Assembly (NCBI RefSeq): GCF_001280435.1
Contig: NZ_LBIP01000013.1
Location: 248,001-312,000, forward strand
DNA length: 64,000 bases
Origin: Mangrovimonas xylaniphaga
GTDB taxonomy: Bacteria > Bacteroidota > Bacteroidia > Flavobacteriales > Flavobacteriaceae
Reading direction: 5' to 3'
The position numbers and the translations under genes were made by a program. Of the stretch, positions 19,601-27,314 are shown one piece after another. Below the pieces are notes generated by a model. The model worked only from the letters and a program-made list of their open reading frames with translations. It was not told the origin of the DNA and did not search any database. Within the stretch, counting starts at the first letter, position 1. Each line of letters starts with the position of its first letter.

Positions 19601-21477
19601 TGGAAAACATTACCGATCAAGATTGCTTCATCACTTCTTCTTTTTCCATAGAAATGGGCACTAACCCTCAGTTCAATAAGCCAATTGATTGGTTTGTGTG
19701 TGACGATATTGCCAATGATGGATTTGAAGAGTTCGACCTTAATGAAAAAATCATTGAAATTACCCAAGGTATAGATGAAACTATTGACGTTACTTTCCAT
19801 CTTACTTTAGCTGATGCCGAAAGCGGAAATAAACCTCTTCCCCGAAATTATACCAATACCACCAATCCACAAACAATTTTTGCAAACCTTAACAACGGAA
19901 CTTTCTGTAATTCAATAACAAGCTTTGAACTAAATGTCATACAAGCGCCAGAGGCAAACCCCGCCTTACCTCTAGTGCAATGTGATACAGACAATGATGG
20001 TATTGTTACTTTTGACTTAACACAAACAGAGGTAGATATTTTAGATGTAAGACAGGAAAACATTATCATTTCCTATTATGAAACTTTAGAAGACTTGGAC
20101 AATGAGGCCTACGAAATCCTTGACCCTACTTTTTATAACAATGTAACCACCCCGCAAACCGTCTATTTTAGAATCACCAATACAGTCTCTGGTTGTTATT
20201 TGGCCATCCCAATTGATCTTATAGTCAATCTACCTCCTCCTATAAATCAAATAGAAAATATTGAAATCTGTGAAAACGAAAACAACTACTATGATCTTAA
20301 TGAAACAAACAGTTTACTGCTGAACGACACCAATGGAGTTACTTTCAACTATTTTAAAACAGCAGAAGATGCCCAGAATAATATAAATCCTATTTCTACA
20401 GAGTACACTTATCAATCTTATAATGATACAATTCATGTTAGAGCTGAATATAATGAGACAGGTTGTGTCAGCACCTACTCCTTTATATTGAATGTAAATG
20501 AATTGCCCAATGTAAACACCCCTCCAGATTTGGAAGATTGCGATGATGATTATGATGGTTTTTTAACTTTTGATCTTTCCGGACAGGATACTACTATTTT
20601 AGGAGCTCAAGACCCTACAAAATTCTCAGTCACTTACTATTCAGATGAAGTATACGCCAGTGCTAGAAAAAATGCACTTAGCCAACCTTCCAATTTACAA
20701 GATCAACAGATAGTCTATTCCAGAGTAGAAAACAACGAAACAGGTTGTTTTAGCATTACTCAATTCAAGGTTTTTGTTAATCCAAAACCTATTGTTGAGA
20801 TCCCAAACCAAGCTATCTGTTTAGATAATTTACCATTAGTTATTGACGCCAACACCTCTGTGGAGGGAGATACTTACCTCTGGTCTACAGGAGACACAAC
20901 CGCCGAAATTGAAATTGACGAAATAGGTATTTACTCTGTTACTGTAACCACATTGGATGGATGTAGTACTACAAGTGAGTTTACAATCACCGAATCTGAG
21001 AAAGCTAATATAGAATTTACTGAAGTTTTGGACTTCTCAGATCCTAATAATGTGACTGTAACCGTAAGCGGAATTGGGGACTATCTTTATCAATGGGATG
21101 ATGAGGAACCTCAGGAATCCAATGTCTTTGAAAATGTCACCTATGGATACCATACTATCACCGTAATTGATTTGAATGGATGTTCTGAAGTTAGCAAAGA
21201 AATTGTGGTCGTGGATGCTCCAAAGTTCATGACACCAAATCACGATGGATATGCAGATACATGGCATATTGCAGGAGTGGAAACATTACCTGGCACTATC
21301 GTTTATATATATGACCGATTTGGAAAACTGCTCAAACAACTATCGTCAGACTCAGAAGGTTGGGACGGTACTTACAATGGCCATTTAATGCCCGCGTCAG
21401 ATTATTGGTTTGTGGCCAATGTAAAACGCGGAGATATTGAATTTGAAGTCCGTGGGCATTTTGCGCTTCGTCGATAG
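16633..21477 (+). CDS. Giant T9SS type B cargo protein with choice-of-anchor L-like N-terminus
   Basis: A 1614-residue exported protein with a signal peptide ending about PIFSQ (residue 22). The N-terminal domain (about 25-270) has GIILSTGNATSAGNTPNSN, FNYILASEEYIDHYPCQNSDGFAFLI-type wording and VIADQTDENYDSAVFIEG, matching the choice-of-anchor L domain. I count eleven CD...DG...FDL modules of roughly 85-105 residues, each carrying a Ca-binding-like DxDxDG near its start and a conserved GC before its end. An Ig-like GDTT module and the sorting domain (FMTPNHDGYADTWHIAG ... PASDYWFVAN) follow. It is probably a surface adhesin or fibre. It has its own full promoter. Confidence 0.93.
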   Translation: MKTFKTFFLIFACFLCNPIFSQQISVDNSYSAQKLIEDILVQGCVEISNVTSQINGSVNGFQSFGYFEKSSSNFPFQKGIILSTGNATSAGNTPNSNILNEGEPNWGADTDLENALNINGTVNATSLEFDFVSISNQIQFNYILASEEYIDHYPCQNSDGFAFLIKETGSTGPYTNIAVIPGTSTPVNTNTIHDEISGYAMGNNCPSENEEYFAGYSIGDTNFNGRTTVMTATASITPNVQYHVKLVIADQTDENYDSAVFIEGNSFNTNVDLGDDLTTCAASEILNGDIHNPIAVYSWYLDDSLISGEKQPTLNVTESGTYKVVIEIPISNSTCLIEDTVIINLSSTQTASPIGDFEICDDPSNNGIETFDLNSMNNVVLESVPQSNYAISYHYSQTDAENNTTPITAPIQNTTSPEAIYVRIEDIDNGCLAYSSFNLVVNPLPVIVDPTDLLVCDDSNPDDLTSIDLTEKNEEITSGQSNLEVTYHYSQADANSGDNPLPSPYTNTNPIEQLFVRVIDSQTGCASTTTLDIIIKSNPVINSEDLYIDACDTEHDGYATFDLNTIIDEVLNGLTGVSSTFHETYEDALLGDNPIPNPSSYDNEDFEVQTVYIRVVDDITGCASVTSFEIHPNLLLTGTNIQDISVCDISNDGYEDFDLSSIAMVIANNIPDVTIAFYLFESDRENKIGELNQNEPFTPTEYPQKLYLTISSPTCEEYAEIELFITGINEFESIGNKEYCDDDQDGFTLIDLTSFDSLVTAGQSEYTVSYFATKADAEANLHALPNEYTNTSNPQTFYTRIRFDETGCTSTNSFQVTVLLAPTTNTPSPIKICDDDEDGIHIVNLTSKISEIISDTSNKTITFHNSFEDADTGAEPILEPNNYTTNTKTLYVRVENGDSSCFSIEPLDIYINTLPQISTTISDYKICEQDSDDIGDFSFITKDDEILNGQTGKQVLYFTSLSDAENRNAAIDKNAPYQNTSNPQIIYIRMENITDQDCFITSSFSIEMGTNPQFNKPIDWFVCDDIANDGFEEFDLNEKIIEITQGIDETIDVTFHLTLADAESGNKPLPRNYTNTTNPQTIFANLNNGTFCNSITSFELNVIQAPEANPALPLVQCDTDNDGIVTFDLTQTEVDILDVRQENIIISYYETLEDLDNEAYEILDPTFYNNVTTPQTVYFRITNTVSGCYLAIPIDLIVNLPPPINQIENIEICENENNYYDLNETNSLLLNDTNGVTFNYFKTAEDAQNNINPISTEYTYQSYNDTIHVRAEYNETGCVSTYSFILNVNELPNVNTPPDLEDCDDDYDGFLTFDLSGQDTTILGAQDPTKFSVTYYSDEVYASARKNALSQPSNLQDQQIVYSRVENNETGCFSITQFKVFVNPKPIVEIPNQAICLDNLPLVIDANTSVEGDTYLWSTGDTTAEIEIDEIGIYSVTVTTLDGCSTTSEFTITESEKANIEFTEVLDFSDPNNVTVTVSGIGDYLYQWDDEEPQESNVFENVTYGYHTITVIDLNGCSEVSKEIVVVDAPKFMTPNHDGYADTWHIAGVETLPGTIVYIYDRFGKLLKQLSSDSEGWDGTYNGHLMPASDYWFVANVKRGDIEFEVRGHFALRR

Positions 21478-21540
21478 ATATTTCTTAAATACCACCTGTT
21501 AAATTTATGCCAATCATCGCTTTATAGCCCTCATTTCTTT

Positions 21541-21570
21541 TTGTTCACGCAATGCAAACGTGTAAATTTG
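21541..21570 (+). promoter_or_regulatory. Consensus promoter directly abutting uvrB
   Basis: TTG 21541-21543, a 19-nt spacer and TAAATTTG 21563-21570 form a full consensus promoter. Only 4 nt separate the box from the ATG at 21575, so the expected start site is on or next to the initiation codon, which points to a leaderless mRNA. Confidence 0.75.
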
Positions 21571-21574
21571 CGCT

Positions 21575-23578
21575 ATGCGTTTCAAAATAAAATCAGAATT
21601 TGGTCCTACCGGGGATCAACCTCAAGCCATTAAACAACTGGTTGCGGGTATTGAAGGAAGTGACAGATACCAAACTCTTTTGGGAGTAACGGGCTCTGGT
21701 AAAACTTTTACTGTTGCCAACGTTATTGAAGAAGTTCAACGACCTACCCTGGTGTTGGCCCATAACAAAACTTTGGCCGCTCAATTGTATTCGGAATTCA
21801 AGCAGTTTTTTCCTGACAATGCCGTAGAATATTTTGTTTCGTATTACGATTATTACCAACCTGAAGCTTATATCCCTGTAACGGGAGTTTATATAGAAAA
21901 GGATCTTTCCATTAACGAGGAAATCGAAAAAATGCGTTTGAGCGCGACCTCTTCCCTGCTTTCAGGAAGGCGAGACGTATTAGTGGTTGCCTCGGTTTCG
22001 TGTTTGTATGGTATTGGGAACCCTGTGGAGTTTCAAAAGAATGTCATTTCATTGGAAAGGGACCAAATAATTTCTCGAACCAAATTACTTCACATGTTGG
22101 TGCAAAGCTTGTACTCACGTACCGAAGCTGAATTCAACCATGGAAATTTCAGAATAAAAGGAGATACTGTTGATATCTTCCCTAGTTACGACGATCATGC
22201 TTTTAGAATCCATTTTTTTGGGGATGAAATTGAGGATATCGAAGCTTTTAATGTTCAGACCAACGAAGTGCTTGAAAGATACGACAGACTCAATATTTAC
22301 CCTGCCAATATGTTCGTGACATCACCAGATGTTTTGCAAGGGGCTATTAAAAATATCCAAGACGATTTGGTAAAACAGTATGATTATTTTACAGAAATTG
22401 GCAAACATTTAGAAGCAAAACGCCTTAAGGAACGTACGGAATTTGACCTTGAAATGATTAGGGAATTGGGCTATTGTTCTGGAATTGAAAACTATTCAAG
22501 GTATTTGGATGGTCGAGAGCCCGGAACACGTCCGTTCTGCCTTTTAGACTATTTCCCAGACGACTATTTGATGGTTGTGGATGAAAGCCACGTGACCATT
22601 TCCCAAGTACATGCCATGTATGGAGGTGACCGAAGCCGGAAAGAGAATTTGGTAGAATACGGATTTAGATTGCCCGCTGCCATGGACAACCGCCCTTTAA
22701 AGTTTGAAGAATTTGAAGCGCTTCAAAACCAAGTCATCTATGTAAGTGCTACGCCTGCAGACTATGAATTGGAAAAATCAGGAGGTGCTTATGTAGAACA
22801 GGTGATTCGTCCAACAGGATTGTTGGATCCTATTATCGAGGTTCGTCCAAGTTTAAATCAAATTGATGATTTGATAGAAGAAATACAACAACGGGTTGAA
22901 AAGGACGAACGTACTTTGGTAACGACCCTTACCAAACGTATGGCGGAAGAGTTGACCAAATATTTAGACCGTATCCAAATCCGTTGCCGTTATATCCATA
23001 GTGATGTAGACACCTTGGAACGAGTTGAAATCATGCAGGATTTAAGAAAGGGGTTATTTGATGTATTAGTGGGTGTCAATCTTCTTCGTGAGGGTCTTGA
23101 CCTTCCAGAAGTTTCCTTGGTAGCCATTTTGGATGCGGACAAGGAAGGTTTCCTAAGATCCAACCGCTCTCTAACCCAAACCGTTGGTAGAGCGGCAAGG
23201 AATGTAAATGGTAAAGCTATTATGTACGCCGATAAAATCACTGGAAGCATGCAAAAAACCATTGACGAAACCAACTATCGTCGCGAAAAGCAAATTGCCT
23301 ACAACACCAAACATAAGCTTACCCCAAAACCACTTAATAAAAGTTTAGACAATGTACTCACCAAAAATTCTGTGAGCACATACAGCTACGAGCTCAAAGC
23401 TGCCAAGGCTGCCGAACCTGAAAGCGAATACTTATCCAAAGCAGAATTGGAGAAGAAAATTCGAGATAAAAGAAAGCTTATGGAAGACGCTGCAAAAGCT
23501 TTAGACTTTATGCTAGCTGCGCAGTTTAGGGATGAAATTAAGGCCTATCAAACCAAATTGGACGCCTTAAAAGTATAA
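21575..23578 (+). CDS. uvrB: Excinuclease ABC subunit B
   Basis: A 667-residue UvrB of normal length, the damage-verifying helicase of nucleotide excision repair that is loaded by UvrA and then recruits UvrC. Visible features are Walker A GVTGSGKTF (about 38-46), the beta-hairpin region YYDYYQPEAYIP (about 92-103), DEEH-box-like VVDESHVT, motif VIYVSATPADYE, motif VI QTVGRAARN, and a C-terminal UVR motif (EKKIRDKRKLMEDAAKALDF...) that binds UvrC. The start MRFKIKSEFGPTGDQPQAI is canonical. The gene is convergent with the next small gene with 5 bp between stops. Confidence 0.98.
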   Translation: MRFKIKSEFGPTGDQPQAIKQLVAGIEGSDRYQTLLGVTGSGKTFTVANVIEEVQRPTLVLAHNKTLAAQLYSEFKQFFPDNAVEYFVSYYDYYQPEAYIPVTGVYIEKDLSINEEIEKMRLSATSSLLSGRRDVLVVASVSCLYGIGNPVEFQKNVISLERDQIISRTKLLHMLVQSLYSRTEAEFNHGNFRIKGDTVDIFPSYDDHAFRIHFFGDEIEDIEAFNVQTNEVLERYDRLNIYPANMFVTSPDVLQGAIKNIQDDLVKQYDYFTEIGKHLEAKRLKERTEFDLEMIRELGYCSGIENYSRYLDGREPGTRPFCLLDYFPDDYLMVVDESHVTISQVHAMYGGDRSRKENLVEYGFRLPAAMDNRPLKFEEFEALQNQVIYVSATPADYELEKSGGAYVEQVIRPTGLLDPIIEVRPSLNQIDDLIEEIQQRVEKDERTLVTTLTKRMAEELTKYLDRIQIRCRYIHSDVDTLERVEIMQDLRKGLFDVLVGVNLLREGLDLPEVSLVAILDADKEGFLRSNRSLTQTVGRAARNVNGKAIMYADKITGSMQKTIDETNYRREKQIAYNTKHKLTPKPLNKSLDNVLTKNSVSTYSYELKAAKAAEPESEYLSKAELEKKIRDKRKLMEDAAKALDFMLAAQFRDEIKAYQTKLDALKV

Positions 23579-23583
23579 TACCA

Positions 23584-23985
23584 TTAATTATACTGAATCT
23601 TAAATATATCTATTAAGAAATCTGGAGGAACAATTTTATTGGGAAAACTTTCCATCAAGTCCAACACTTTATTAATGGACTCATGACTTAAACCCATTCG
23701 TAATCCAAAATTGTGGAGTTTTCTCAATTCTTTTCTGGATATTTCATTGTCCAAATTCATCAAAAGTACCAATCGGTGGAATTGAACAATACGTTCGCTA
23801 TGCGACTTTAAATGTACATAGGTAACGGGGTGCTTAAAAAGATAATCGAAATCTTCCCTAGAAATATCCAATTGCTTGGCTACACCCAAAAGGAATTTAT
23901 ATTCAATAATCTTCATATTGTCATCTGCTTGAGCAAAAGCAATCATCTCCGAAAGTAAGCTCAATTTTTCAACACGGTTTATCAT
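23584..23985 (-). CDS. Small TerB-like hypothetical protein
   Basis: A 133-residue helical cytosolic protein. The start (KLSLLSEMIAFAQADDNMKIIEYKFLLGVAKQL) resembles TerB-type folds, in which an acidic patch after the first helix (here QADDNMKIIE) binds metal. The rest is helical with LLMNLDNEISRKELRKLHNFGLRMGL. Function is unknown; a stress or metal-related role is only suggested by the family. It has a near-match -7 box (TATCTTTC) upstream on the minus strand. Confidence 0.75.
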   Translation of the reverse strand: MINRVEKLSLLSEMIAFAQADDNMKIIEYKFLLGVAKQLDISREDFDYLFKHPVTYVHLKSHSERIVQFHRLVLLMNLDNEISRKELRKLHNFGLRMGLSHESINKVLDLMESFPNKIVPPDFLIDIFKIQYN

Positions 23986-24222
23986 ACCTAAGGGATCTAA
24001 TATTTTACTTCATTTAAAATTAGAAAGATATTATTTTTGATCATCGTTGATTTATAGTCTGTTATCGAAAAAAAAAATACCGTTCGTCCTCCTTTTTTTA
24101 CGTTGGTATGCTATCAATCATTTAATATGTTGGAAATCAGCAATTTACATAATTTATCCGGAAACGACGAATAATAAATTGTAAAAATCAAAGTTCGATA
24201 AACGGCACTGTAGTTATTTGCC

Positions 24223-24230
24223 TAAATTTG
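24223..24230 (+). promoter_or_regulatory. -7 box that decides the esterase start
   Basis: TAAATTTG is a perfect TAnnTTTG box. It lies downstream of the alternative TTG start at 24218 and upstream of ATG 24257, so translation should begin at 24257, which also gives a clean signal peptide. Confidence 0.6.
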
Positions 24231-24256
24231 TAAAGTTCTTTTTCCAGAAGTTTCTA

Positions 24257-25068
24257 ATGAAGGTCATTTTAGCCATCCATATTTATATTTTAATCGCCGT
24301 TTGCTCGTTAACTGTCAACGCACAGAGCACTGCTTCTAAAAATGTCTCGCATTTCACAATAGAAGCTCCGCAATTGAATATGACAAAAAAAATATGGATT
24401 TACCTTCCTAGCTCCTATAACAGCTCAAAAGAAACCTATCCAGTAATTTATATGGCTGATGGCCAAAATCTGTTTGATAATGAAACGTCTTATGTTGGCG
24501 AATGGGGTGTTGATGAATTTATGGATAGCCTTATAACCAAACAATCCATTGTTGTAGGAATTGAACATGGCAATGCCAAACGCCTCGACGAACTCACTCC
24601 TTATGCAAATTCAGAATACGGGGGAGGAAACGGAGACAACTACCTCGATTTTGTTATCAACACACTTAAGCCCTATATAGACCAACATTACAAAACAAAG
24701 TCCAATGCTCAATTTACTACCTTCTGGGGATCTTCCCTTGGAGGGCTTATGGCCTTTTACGCAGTAGTAAAGTATCCTGAGGTCTTTGGAAATGCAGGCG
24801 TTTTTCCCCTTCATTTTGGTATAGTGAAGAGATTTACGATTTTGCAAGAGCAGCACAAATTCCAAACAGCTCAAGGTTTTACTTTTTAATAGGAACCGAA
24901 GAAAGTGACACTGGGGTAACAGATCAAAACAAAATGATAACTCTCCTTAAATCACAGGGTGTTACAGAAGAAAACATAGTAAATAAAATAATTGATGGCG
25001 GCCAGCATAATGAAGCTTTTTGGAAATCACAATTTGCTGAAGCCTACAATTGGCTAATTAAAAATTAA
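24257..25068 (+). pseudogene. Secreted esterase (alpha/beta hydrolase) with a single-base frameshift
   Basis: From ATG 24257 the frame encodes a signal peptide (to about VNAQ) and a putative esterase domain (Fes/esterase D type) with VIYMADGQNLFDN and nucleophile elbow GSSLGG. It then breaks near 24799-24806, where the first frame runs to a stop at 24889. Adding one T to the T5 run at 24799-24803 restores GVFSPSFWYSEEIYDFA and carries on to TAA 25066-25068, including the likely catalytic His in DGGQHNEAFW. The whole gene would then be 270 residues. The lesion is in a homopolymer (T5C4), so it may be a real inactivation, a phase-variable tract or a sequencing error. Confidence 0.85.
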
Positions 25069-25074
25069 AGAATT

Positions 25075-25338
25075 ATGACTAATAACGATATATTCAAAAA
25101 ATTGAGAGTAGCCCTAAAATTAAGGGATGAAGAAATTGTAAAAATTCTGGATTTGGTAGACTTTAGAATTTCAAAAAGCGAATTGGGCGCTTTTTTCAGA
25201 AAAGAAGACCATCCTAAATACATGGAATGCGGCGATCAAATTCTTCGCAACTTTTTAAATGGATTGATTATTCATATGCGTGGACCGATGCCTGACAAAA
25301 CTAATAAGCAACAAAATAACCCTACAAAAAACTCCTAA
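25075..25338 (+). CDS. DUF1456 (YehS-like) family protein, single-repeat form
   Basis: An 87-residue basic cytosolic protein. MTNNDIFKKLRVALKLRDEEI, ILDLVDFRISKSELGAFFRKEDHPKY and CGDQILRNFLNGL match DUF1456. Proteobacterial members usually carry two copies of this motif in about 150 residues; this one has a single copy. Function unknown. It starts 6 bp after the restored esterase stop, so the two are probably one transcription unit, and it ends just before a strong terminator. Confidence 0.8.
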   Translation: MTNNDIFKKLRVALKLRDEEIVKILDLVDFRISKSELGAFFRKEDHPKYMECGDQILRNFLNGLIIHMRGPMPDKTNKQQNNPTKNS

Positions 25339-25361
25339 ACAAAAGTTGCTTAGGAGTTTTT
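25326..25361. terminator. Bidirectional rho-independent terminator
   Basis: A 12-bp perfect stem (AAAAACTCCTAA with TTAGGAGTTTTT) and an 11-nt loop, with A and T tracts on the two sides. It separates the convergent DUF1456 gene and the exported 118-aa gene. Confidence 0.85.
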
Positions 25362-25381
25362 CAAACATTCGGTAAAATTAT

Positions 25382-25738
25382 TTACTCTTCTACATCCAGT
25401 TTTATTGGGACCAAAAAGGTTTGTTTTTTGTTGTAGATATTAAAAGGTAACTTTTTATAATTTAAACGTTCCTTTACAAATTCTTCTACAGCCTCATTTG
25501 GGCTGTCTACAGAAAGTACGACAATTTCGTTATCATGGTTAAAAGTAATTGTAGCGTAAGCCATTACATCTTCTTCCAACACAAAATTTGGTTCTACCAA
25601 AAAATGGTTAATTTCATTTGAAATTGCAGTTGCTTCAGCACTTTTCGTTGTGGCAGTTGTTTTTGGCGATGTACTTGCCATAAGTACACTACTGGAGATA
25701 ATTGCTACCGCCAATAAAAGCCCTTTAATTGTTTTCAT
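25382..25738 (-). CDS. Small exported hypothetical protein
   Basis: A 118-residue protein with an N-terminal signal peptide (MKTIKGLLLAVAIISSSVLMAS, cleavage about residue 22). The mature part has a low-complexity Thr/Ala segment, followed by a compact domain with YATITFNHDNEIVVLSV, FVKERLNYKKLPF and TFLVPIKLDVEE. The shape recalls small TonB-C-like or energy-transducer-like periplasmic domains, but I cannot assign it to a named family. It is a single gene, flanked by a terminator on its 3' side. Confidence 0.8.
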   Translation of the reverse strand: MKTIKGLLLAVAIISSSVLMASTSPKTTATTKSAEATAISNEINHFLVEPNFVLEEDVMAYATITFNHDNEIVVLSVDSPNEAVEEFVKERLNYKKLPFNIYNKKQTFLVPIKLDVEE

Positions 25739-25846
25739 AAATGTTCGATTTTAAATGATTGATACTTAATAGACTATAAGTAAGCAAAAATGTTACACTT
25801 AAATCGAGTTATTAACGCCACCTTAACGACTTTTAACATTATTAAC

Positions 25847-25880
25847 AAAAAAAGACTGAAACCTATAAGGCTTCAGTCTT
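25847..25880 (-). terminator. Rho-independent terminator of sucC
   Basis: On the minus strand the stem AGACTGAA / TTCAGTCT is followed by a run of seven T. It starts about 32 nt after the sucC stop. Confidence 0.85.
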
Positions 25881-25911
25881 CTTCATATATAATATTATAA
25901 GCGGTTTTGCC

Positions 25912-27102
25912 TTACGACAAAACTTGTTGTACTTTATCGGCAGCTTCTTGGAATTCAGTTGCACTCAATACATCCAATCCTGAATTGTCAATCAATTCCT
26001 TGGCAATGTCTGCATTGGTTCCTTGAAGACGTACAATAATTGGCACATTGATAGTTCCCATGTTCTTGTAAGCATCAATAACTCCTTGAGCAACTCTATC
26101 ACAACGTACAATACCTCCAAAGATATTAATTAAGATAGCTTTAACATTAGGGTCTTTCAAGATAATTTTGAAAGCAGCTTCAACACGAGCAGCATCAGCA
26201 GTACCTCCTACGTCCAAGAAGTTTGCAGGCTCACCTCCAGCTTGCTTAATCAAATCCATAGTTGCCATGGCCAATCCAGCTCCATTTACCATACATCCCA
26301 CGTTTCCATCCAAATCAACGTAATTCAAACCAACTTCCTTAGCTTCAACTTCAATTGGGTTTTCCTCACGTAAGTCTCTTAAGTTTACATAATCCTTGTG
26401 TCTGTAAAGTGCATTGTCATCGATAGTCACCTTAGCATCTACAGCCATGATTTTGTCATCACTTGTTTTCAATACTGGGTTGATCTCAAATAAAGAAGCA
26501 TCAGATTTTACATAAGCAGTATACAAACTTGCAACGAACTTAGTCATTTCTTTAAAAGCGTTTCCAGACAATCCTAAGTTGAAAGCAATACGTCTTGCTT
26601 GGAATGGCATAAGTCCAACAGCTGGATCTACTTCTTCAGTAAAAATTAAGTGTGGAGTTTCTTCAGCAACAGTTTCAATATCCATACCTCCTTCGGTAGA
26701 ATACATGATCATGTTACGACCAGTACCACGGTTTAACAACACAGAAATGTAGAATTCTTCTGGCTCGCTAGCTCCTGGATAGTAAACATCCTCAGCAACC
26801 AATACTTGGTGTACTTTTTTCCCTTCGCCCGAAGTTTGTGGGGTGATCAAATTCATTCCAATGATTTGACCTGCCAACTGCTCAACTTCCTGAAGGTTTT
26901 TGGCCAACTTTACACCTCCTCCTTTTCCACGTCCACCCGCATGGATCTGTGCTTTAATCACATGCCATCCGGTTCCAGTCTCAGCGGTTAGTTGTTTTGC
27001 TGCAGCAACAGCCTCTTGAGCGTTTTGGGCTACGATACCTCTTTGGACACGCACTCCAAAACTGCTTAATATTTCTTTTCCTTGATACTCGTGTAAATTC
27101 AT
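25912..27102 (-). CDS. sucC: Succinate-CoA ligase (ADP-forming) subunit beta
   Basis: A 396-residue TCA-cycle enzyme subunit that, with SucD, couples succinyl-CoA hydrolysis to ATP formation. The N-terminal ATP-grasp domain begins MNLHEYQGKEILSSFGV and includes KAQIHAGGRGKGGGVKLA. The specificity helix and metal site (FEINPVLKT) and the C-terminal ligase domain (FLDVGGTADAARVEAAF, LINIFGGIVRCD) are intact. sucD is not adjacent, so the two subunits are encoded apart, as is frequent in Bacteroidota. It is monocistronic: own promoter at 27161-27191 and terminator at 25847-25880. Confidence 0.97.
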   Translation of the reverse strand: MNLHEYQGKEILSSFGVRVQRGIVAQNAQEAVAAAKQLTAETGTGWHVIKAQIHAGGRGKGGGVKLAKNLQEVEQLAGQIIGMNLITPQTSGEGKKVHQVLVAEDVYYPGASEPEEFYISVLLNRGTGRNMIMYSTEGGMDIETVAEETPHLIFTEEVDPAVGLMPFQARRIAFNLGLSGNAFKEMTKFVASLYTAYVKSDASLFEINPVLKTSDDKIMAVDAKVTIDDNALYRHKDYVNLRDLREENPIEVEAKEVGLNYVDLDGNVGCMVNGAGLAMATMDLIKQAGGEPANFLDVGGTADAARVEAAFKIILKDPNVKAILINIFGGIVRCDRVAQGVIDAYKNMGTINVPIIVRLQGTNADIAKELIDNSGLDVLSATEFQEAADKVQQVLS

Positions 27103-27160
27103 CTGTTATAATCTATTTGTTATCTCCTAAAAGAGAATCACTTTTTAAATTTATGGTGAA

Positions 27161-27191
27161 CAAAAGTAAACAACCTATAACTTTTTACCAA
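27161..27191 (-). promoter_or_regulatory. sucC promoter (TTG-N20-TACTTTTG)
   Basis: On the minus strand TTG (27191-27189), a 20-nt spacer and TACTTTTG (27168-27161) give a near-ideal promoter. The leader to the ATG at 27102 is about 55 nt and has AGGAG about 27 nt before the ATG, which is too far to serve as a normal ribosome-binding site. Confidence 0.7.
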
Positions 27192-27284
27192 TAATTTTTA
27201 AAGGAAGTATTCCTAGGTTAAAAAAGTTGCATAAAGAAGCGTTAATACGCCTTGGTTTATGGTCTTAATAAGAAATTCTTTTGT

Positions 27285-27292
27285 TAGTTTTG
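27285..27292 (+). promoter_or_regulatory. -7 box of lysA
   Basis: TAGTTTTG matches TAnnTTTG and lies 22 nt upstream of the lysA ATG at 27315. A -33 TTG at the expected distance is not evident. Confidence 0.55.
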
Positions 27293-27314
27293 CGGCGTCT
27301 TAAAAAATTTTAAA

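Noticed and set aside
8802-21477. Repeated units that might be taken for a CRISPR array or tandem DNA repeat
   Set aside because: The periodicity is at protein level (about 85-105 residues), modules are divergent in DNA, and all lie within continuous coding frames.
23986-24222. Possible small gene or RNA between the TerB-like gene and the esterase
   Set aside because: Only poly-A/T-rich sequence and the promoter region were seen; no hairpin with a T tract or coding frame was convincing.
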